Below, piece by piece: positions 5,859-8,445 of a stretch of 8,445 bases of DNA. Under the pieces are notes generated by a model, which searched no databases, had not been told where the DNA came from, and was given only the letters and a program-made list of their open reading frames with translations. The translations under genes were made by a program, and so were the position numbers. Source of the DNA: Parelusimicrobium sp031549165 (GTDB taxonomy: Bacteria > Elusimicrobiota > Elusimicrobia > Elusimicrobiales > Elusimicrobiaceae); contig JAVBQE010000035.1 of NCBI GenBank assembly GCA_031549165.1, positions 1 through 8,445 of the forward strand. Reading direction: 5' to 3'. Positions within the stretch are counted from its first letter, which is position 1, and every line of letters begins with the position of its first letter.

Positions 5859-7127
5859 ATGTTTAACAAAGCAAAAAAGATAGCAGCAGCAGCTGTTACC
5901 ATAGCTTTAGTCTCAAACATTGCTAACGGCGCGGGCTTTGCTCTTTACGAGTTTAGCGCAAGAGGCAATGCTATGGGCGGAGCGGTAATGGCTAACAAGG
6001 CGGAGCCGGCGTCCATAGCCACCAACCCCGCTTTAATAACACAGCTTGAAGGCACGCAGTTACAGGTAGGCGCAACCTACATCACGGCTGCAGCCACCAC
6101 CACCATCAACGGTGTGTCCAACGGAGTAGACGATAACGGCGGCTTCCTGCTTCCTAACTTTTATTTAACCCACCAGAGCAAGAAAGAAAATATTTACTTT
6201 GGTTTAGCGGGCTACTCCCGCTTCGGCTTAGGCGGGGAGTATAATACATATAATAACTGGTATTCAAACCTCACCCTTTCCCCAGCTACCACGGTAACCC
6301 AGGCCTACAAAGTGGGCGTAGAGTCTTTCTCTATCGTGCCTGAAATAGCAGTTAAGGCGAGCGATGAGCTTTCTCTTGCCATGGGTCTTGAAGTTATGAC
6401 ATTGAGCTTTCAGGAAAGCGTTTATGGCCATGTGGCCGCAGTGCCTACGAATGAAGGCAAAATGGACATCAGCGGCTCCGGCGTATCATGGGGCGGCAAC
6501 TTCGGCGTTTTGTATAAACCCGAATGGGCCTCCAAATGGGGCTTCGGCGCTTCTTACAAAACCAAAATGAGAGAAGTGCTTGACGGCCGTATCGCTGGCT
6601 CCGGTATGCTCGCCGCAAGAAGCGGCGACGTAAGAGGCAGCGTAACACTGCCCGATATGATTATGGCCGGTATTTCTTTTCAGCCCACCAAAAAACTCGT
6701 TTTAGAAACGGGCATAGTGGGCACTTTCTGGAGCTCTTATGATGCTATCAGAATAGACTATAAAGACCTGGAAGTCGCCCCCGGCGTGCCCTTGTCCATA
6801 GTTGATAAAAAGAATTATAAAGACGCTATCAGGGTTAACATCGGCGGCGAATACTCCGTCAATGACAACTGGGACGTCAGAGCAGGTTATGTGTATGACC
6901 AGAGTCCCATCAACACCTACCACATGGACAACCTTGTCCCCGTGGACGACAGGCATATCCTCAACGTAGGTTTGGGCTACCATACCGCAGTTTGGGGCGT
7001 AGACGGGTCTTACTCTTACCTTATGGGTAAAGATAAATCCGGCTATAACAATGCCGGGCAGCAGATTAAGTATACCGACGGCAGAAGCAATATGATCGGC
7101 CTTACATTTAAGTATAAGTTTAATTAG
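5859..7127 (+). CDS. FadL/OmpP1/TodX-family outer-membrane transport protein
   Basis: This 422-residue outer-membrane beta-barrel is predicted to pass long-chain fatty acids or other hydrophobic molecules. The signal peptide is residues 1-24 (KAKK, hydrophobic core, ANG cleavage). The mature start AGFALYEFSARGNAMGGA closely parallels FadL AGFQLNEF and includes the hatch-domain pattern. NPAL (56-59) matches the conserved NPA motif. The rest alternates polar and hydrophobic residues with many Gly, Tyr and Trp, as in barrel strands. The C-terminus ends GLTFKYKFN, with the usual terminal Phe one residue in. The length is near the 420-450 typical of the family. The start is fixed by AGGAG 5 bases before the ATG. 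The gene lies alone between two terminators. The substrate is unknown; lipid uptake would suit the nearby aas fusion, but they do not share a transcript. Confidence 0.92.
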   Translation: MFNKAKKIAAAAVTIALVSNIANGAGFALYEFSARGNAMGGAVMANKAEPASIATNPALITQLEGTQLQVGATYITAAATTTINGVSNGVDDNGGFLLPNFYLTHQSKKENIYFGLAGYSRFGLGGEYNTYNNWYSNLTLSPATTVTQAYKVGVESFSIVPEIAVKASDELSLAMGLEVMTLSFQESVYGHVAAVPTNEGKMDISGSGVSWGGNFGVLYKPEWASKWGFGASYKTKMREVLDGRIAGSGMLAARSGDVRGSVTLPDMIMAGISFQPTKKLVLETGIVGTFWSSYDAIRIDYKDLEVAPGVPLSIVDKKNYKDAIRVNIGGEYSVNDNWDVRAGYVYDQSPINTYHMDNLVPVDDRHILNVGLGYHTAVWGVDGSYSYLMGKDKSGYNNAGQQIKYTDGRSNMIGLTFKYKFN

Positions 7128-7144
7128 TTTTTAAACGGCAGCGC

Positions 7145-7177
7145 GCCGCCCTCCCCTTGGGGAGGGCGGCTTTTTTT
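7145..7177 (+). terminator. Strong intrinsic terminator of the FadL-family gene
   Basis: GCCGCCCTCCCC (7145-7156) pairs perfectly over 12 bp with GGGGAGGGCGGC (7159-7170). A run of seven T follows directly (7171-7177). It lies 17 bases after the stop codon. Confidence 0.95.
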
Positions 7178-7187
7178 GTGTAAGAGG

Positions 7188-7343
7188 AGGACGGAGTACT
7201 CGTTTTATGCGCTCGCTCCGCTCGCGCGCGGTTGGCTCTTCGGCTTTTGGCATAATTTACATTTTTCCTCGGGTCGGCGTACACTAGTACGCTCTCCCCT
7301 AGGAGAAAATGTAAATTCTGCGCAAAATCCTGTGAGCCGTCCT
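7188..7343. repeat. 156-bp imperfect inverted repeat (long hairpin element)
   Basis: AGGACGG (7188-7194) pairs with CCGTCCT (7337-7343), TTTT and GCGC (7203-7206, 7209-7212) with GCGC and AAAA (7320-7327), AATTTACATTTT (7254-7265) with AAAATGTAAATT (7306-7317), CCT with AGG (7301-7303), and the tip GCGTAC (7277-7282) with GTACGC (7287-7292). The 5' side carries an unpaired insert of about 40 bases (7213-7253). CCGTCC (7337-7342) can alternatively pair with GGACGG (7355-7360). No ORF across it is credible. It looks like a non-autonomous element or structured transcript, downstream of a terminator. Confidence 0.55.
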
Positions 7344-7376
7344 TGCTTCGCTTCGGACGGTGCTCGCTTTGCTCGC
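7211..7376. repeat. Pair of 15-bp near-identical direct repeats
   Basis: GCTCGCTCCGCTCGC (7211-7225) and GCTCGCTTTGCTCGC (7362-7376) differ at two bases. Each is itself two GCTCGC units separated by three bases. They flank most of the long hairpin element, as remnants of the same repeat family or of a duplication would. Confidence 0.4.
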
Positions 7377-7378
7377 AC

Positions 7379-7524
7379 ATCCTTGTAATGGCATGGGCGG
7401 GGTTTGGGCTGTGTACTGCGCTTTGCTTCGCTAATATTCTGTTTTATTCGTTAAAGTACGCTATTTTTGTTAGATCTGATTGATTTTTTGCGGGTTTTTT
7501 TGATGCGGTTTTACGTCTTAGAAC
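7379..7524. other. AT-rich intergenic stretch with no recognisable gene
   Basis: I see no ORF with a ribosome site on either strand. The segment contains a GCTTTGCTTCGCT fragment of the repeat family (from about 7420) and T-rich blocks at 7485-7501. It separates the repeat element from the promoter at 7525. Confidence 0.4.
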
Positions 7525-7554
7525 TTGACAAGTTATTTAAATGTCTGATACAAT
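7525..7554 (+). promoter_or_regulatory. Sigma70-type promoter of the small-gene unit
   Basis: TTGACA (7525-7530) is an exact -35 hexamer, and TACAAT (7549-7554) is a good -10 box 18 bases downstream. Transcription would begin near 7561 and run through the structured element (7605-7740) into two small genes. Confidence 0.75.
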
Positions 7555-7572
7555 TGTATCAGATTTGATACA
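7544..7572. promoter_or_regulatory. Operator: perfect 20-bp palindrome over the -10 box plus a third half-site
   Basis: TCTGATACAATTGTATCAGA (7544-7563) is a perfect palindrome covering the -10 box. Its centre, TACAATTGTA (7549-7558), fits the TACAnnTGTA core bound by BlaI/MecI/CopY-type winged-helix repressors. A third TGATACA half-site (7566-7572) repeats the first (7546-7552) exactly 20 bases later, about two helical turns. The placement implies repression by blocking RNA polymerase. No such regulator is encoded in the window, so the family assignment is inference. Confidence 0.7.
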
Positions 7573-7604
7573 GTTTTTTAATTATCAAGTCTTATGTAAA
7601 GTAA

Positions 7605-7740
7605 GTAAATCCCCCGCGGGGCTAAGCGAGCGCTTTAAGGTTTGTCGTGCATATTAAAGCGCTTGCGAGACGGCTCTCCACCCTCTTAAATTTTTAAGAG
7701 TTCTGCCCACATGGCAGATTCACCCCCGCGGCGGGTTTAC
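7605..7740 (+). ncRNA. Multibranched structured leader or element, unidentified
   Basis: GTAAATCCCCCGCGGGG (7605-7621) pairs with CCCCGCGGCGGGTTTAC (7724-7740) over 17 positions with one C-C mismatch and one T-G wobble. This stem closes a junction with three clear hairpins: AGCGCTTTAA/TTAAAGCGCT (7629-7638/7654-7663, extended by 3 pairs), CTCTTAAA/TTTAAGAG (7683-7690/7693-7700) and TCTGCC/GGCAGA (7702-7707/7713-7718). It lies between the promoter and the first small gene, so it would form the 5' leader; no T-tract follows it. I recognise no known riboswitch consensus. It could instead be a MITE-like DNA element with 17-bp inverted ends. Confidence 0.5.
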
Positions 7741-7779
7741 AAAGCAGTTAATTTTATTAAGGCGGAGGCGTTTTTTAAC

Positions 7780-8028
7780 ATGGACAAAAATAAAAGAGCA
7801 GAAAGTTTTAGTAATAAAAAAGCTGTTTTGAAAGGGAAGGAAACCTCGGGCGCGCAGCTGTGTTTATTTATCTATGGGTTACTTAAAAGGCGCGCGGAGC
7901 TTTCCCCGGCGGTTAAGGAATTTAATGAAATTGACGGCACTTTAAAAACATATTTTAAAGGCGTGCCGGAATTTTGTATCGGCGGCTACTGCATTAACGG
8001 CGGCGCTGTCTGTAAAAAAGGTAACTAA
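7780..8028 (+). CDS. Small basic hypothetical protein, first gene of a two-gene unit
   Basis: I do not recognise this 82-residue protein. The N-terminus is lysine-rich (KNKR, KKAVLKGK), the middle is mildly hydrophobic (QLCLFIYGLLKRR, 26-38), and the C-terminus is Gly/Cys-rich with Cys66, Cys71 and Cys78 in CIGGYCINGGAVCKK. Cys28 makes four in all, which could bind a metal or form disulfides. No signal peptide is evident. I start it at the ATG at 7780, which has GGAGG 11 bases upstream. An in-frame ATG at 7711 sits inside a hairpin of the structured leader and has no ribosome site. Its stop codon overlaps the ribosome site of the next gene, so the two are almost certainly co-transcribed. Codon choice resembles the neighbouring genes. 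Confidence 0.6.
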   Translation: MDKNKRAESFSNKKAVLKGKETSGAQLCLFIYGLLKRRAELSPAVKEFNEIDGTLKTYFKGVPEFCIGGYCINGGAVCKKGN

Positions 8029-8037
8029 GGAGAAAAC

Positions 8038-8373
8038 ATGCAATATTTAACAGCCCGCTGGCTAGTAGTAAAAACGCTTCCCGCAAACAAAATTAATAAT
8101 TTACATAAACTGGAGCGCGCGGTGTTTAATTACGCCCTCGCCTGCAAGGCGCAGTTTCCGAAAAGTAAAACCACCCCGCCGCTATGGTGGCAGTGCACCG
8201 GCTCCTTTCTCTCCCCGGAGATTAAGAAAATATGGGGCCGCAGCTATCAGGAATTTTTGGACGCGGACAGCGAGCTTAGAAGCGTCTGCGCCCGGGAGAA
8301 TATAGATTTAATCAATGTTTTTAGTGATATCAGGCTTATGCACCGTTTAGACGCGCTCGCGCCAAGGGTTTAA
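8038..8373 (+). CDS. Hypothetical 111-residue protein, second gene of the unit
   Basis: I do not recognise this protein. AGGAG (8028-8032) lies 5 bases before the ATG, a strong start. It is soluble-looking and probably mostly helical, with four Trp (8, 50, 51, 66), three Cys (36, 53, 84) and a charged C-terminal half (EIKKIWGRSYQEFLDADSEL, 61-80). No catalytic motif, membrane helix or signal peptide is visible. It follows the basic small protein by 9 bases. A toxin-antitoxin or regulator-effector pair is possible from layout alone (small paired genes behind an operator-covered promoter), but nothing in either sequence identifies such a family. No terminator is visible in the 72 bases left in the window. 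Confidence 0.65.
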   Translation: MQYLTARWLVVKTLPANKINNLHKLERAVFNYALACKAQFPKSKTTPPLWWQCTGSFLSPEIKKIWGRSYQEFLDADSELRSVCARENIDLINVFSDIRLMHRLDALAPRV

Positions 8374-8445
8374 CACACACTTGCTCTTCCATATGCTGCG
8401 AAGTTAGTCTCATCTTCATCCTTCATAACTCCTCCAAACACCGTC
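8374..8445. other. Window end with a possible minus-strand gene start
   Basis: On the minus strand GGAGG lies 4 bases before an ATG at 8426. The frame runs only 18 codons to a stop at 8370-8372, which overlaps the stop of the plus-strand gene. The ribosome site is good, but the peptide (MKDEDETNFAAYGRASVC) is too short to call a gene with confidence. Confidence 0.2.

Noticed and set aside
7120..7388. Overlapping ORFs of 70-86 codons on both strands
   Set aside because: They cross the FadL-gene terminator and/or the long inverted repeat and have Arg/Ser/Ala-rich sequence without a start signal; they are by-products of palindromic DNA.
7605..7740. Retron or DGR non-coding RNA
   Set aside because: No reverse transcriptase is in the window and neither downstream ORF carries RT motifs (no YxDD); the fold alone is not enough.
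7711..7779. Upstream start (7711) for the first small gene
   Set aside because: This ATG is in the loop and stem of a hairpin (7702-7718) and lacks a Shine-Dalgarno; the ATG at 7780 has GGAGG.
1..8445. CRISPR array
   Set aside because: No regularly spaced direct repeats with unique spacers are present; the repeats seen are palindromic and irregularly placed.

Overview
The window looks like chromosomal DNA from a diderm (Gram-negative type) bacterium. It encodes an outer-membrane FadL-type beta-barrel, an inner-membrane lysophospholipid flippase/acyltransferase and two proteins with export or anchor signals. GC is mid-range by eye, and the noncoding DNA is dense in palindromic extragenic repeats. 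The gene content and repeat style would fit an Elusimicrobiota-like gut lineage, but nothing here proves that and no rRNA or tRNA is present.

Layout. Positions 1-332 hold no gene, only a chain of palindromes. On the minus strand a two-gene operon runs from a near-perfect sigma70 promoter (4812-4840): a 1147-residue LplT-PlsC-Aas triple fusion (4783 to 1340), coupled by a TAATG overlap to a secreted NodB-type polysaccharide deacetylase (1340 to 333). The divergent intergenic region (4841-5059) contains a dyad abutting that promoter and a 143-bp element with about 41-nt hairpin-bearing inverted termini. On the plus strand follow a single-span membrane TPR protein of YfgM type (5060-5710) with its own terminator, then a FadL/OmpP1-family outer-membrane protein (5859-7127) ending in a very strong terminator.

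Positions 7128-7779 are about 650 bases without a convincing gene but full of structure: a 156-bp imperfect inverted repeat, a sigma70-like promoter whose -10 box lies inside a perfect 20-bp palindrome with a BlaI/MecI/CopY-type TACAnnTGTA core, and a 136-nt multibranched element closed by a 17-bp stem. These lead into two small closely spaced ORFs (7780-8028 and 8038-8373) that I do not recognise.

The recognisable genes share an envelope theme: phospholipid repair and flipping, glycan deacetylation, inner-membrane periplasmic TPR chaperone-like function, and hydrophobic-compound uptake through the outer membrane. The most novel-looking part is 7525-8373: a repressor-controlled promoter, a structured leader and two orphan small proteins arranged as one transcription unit.
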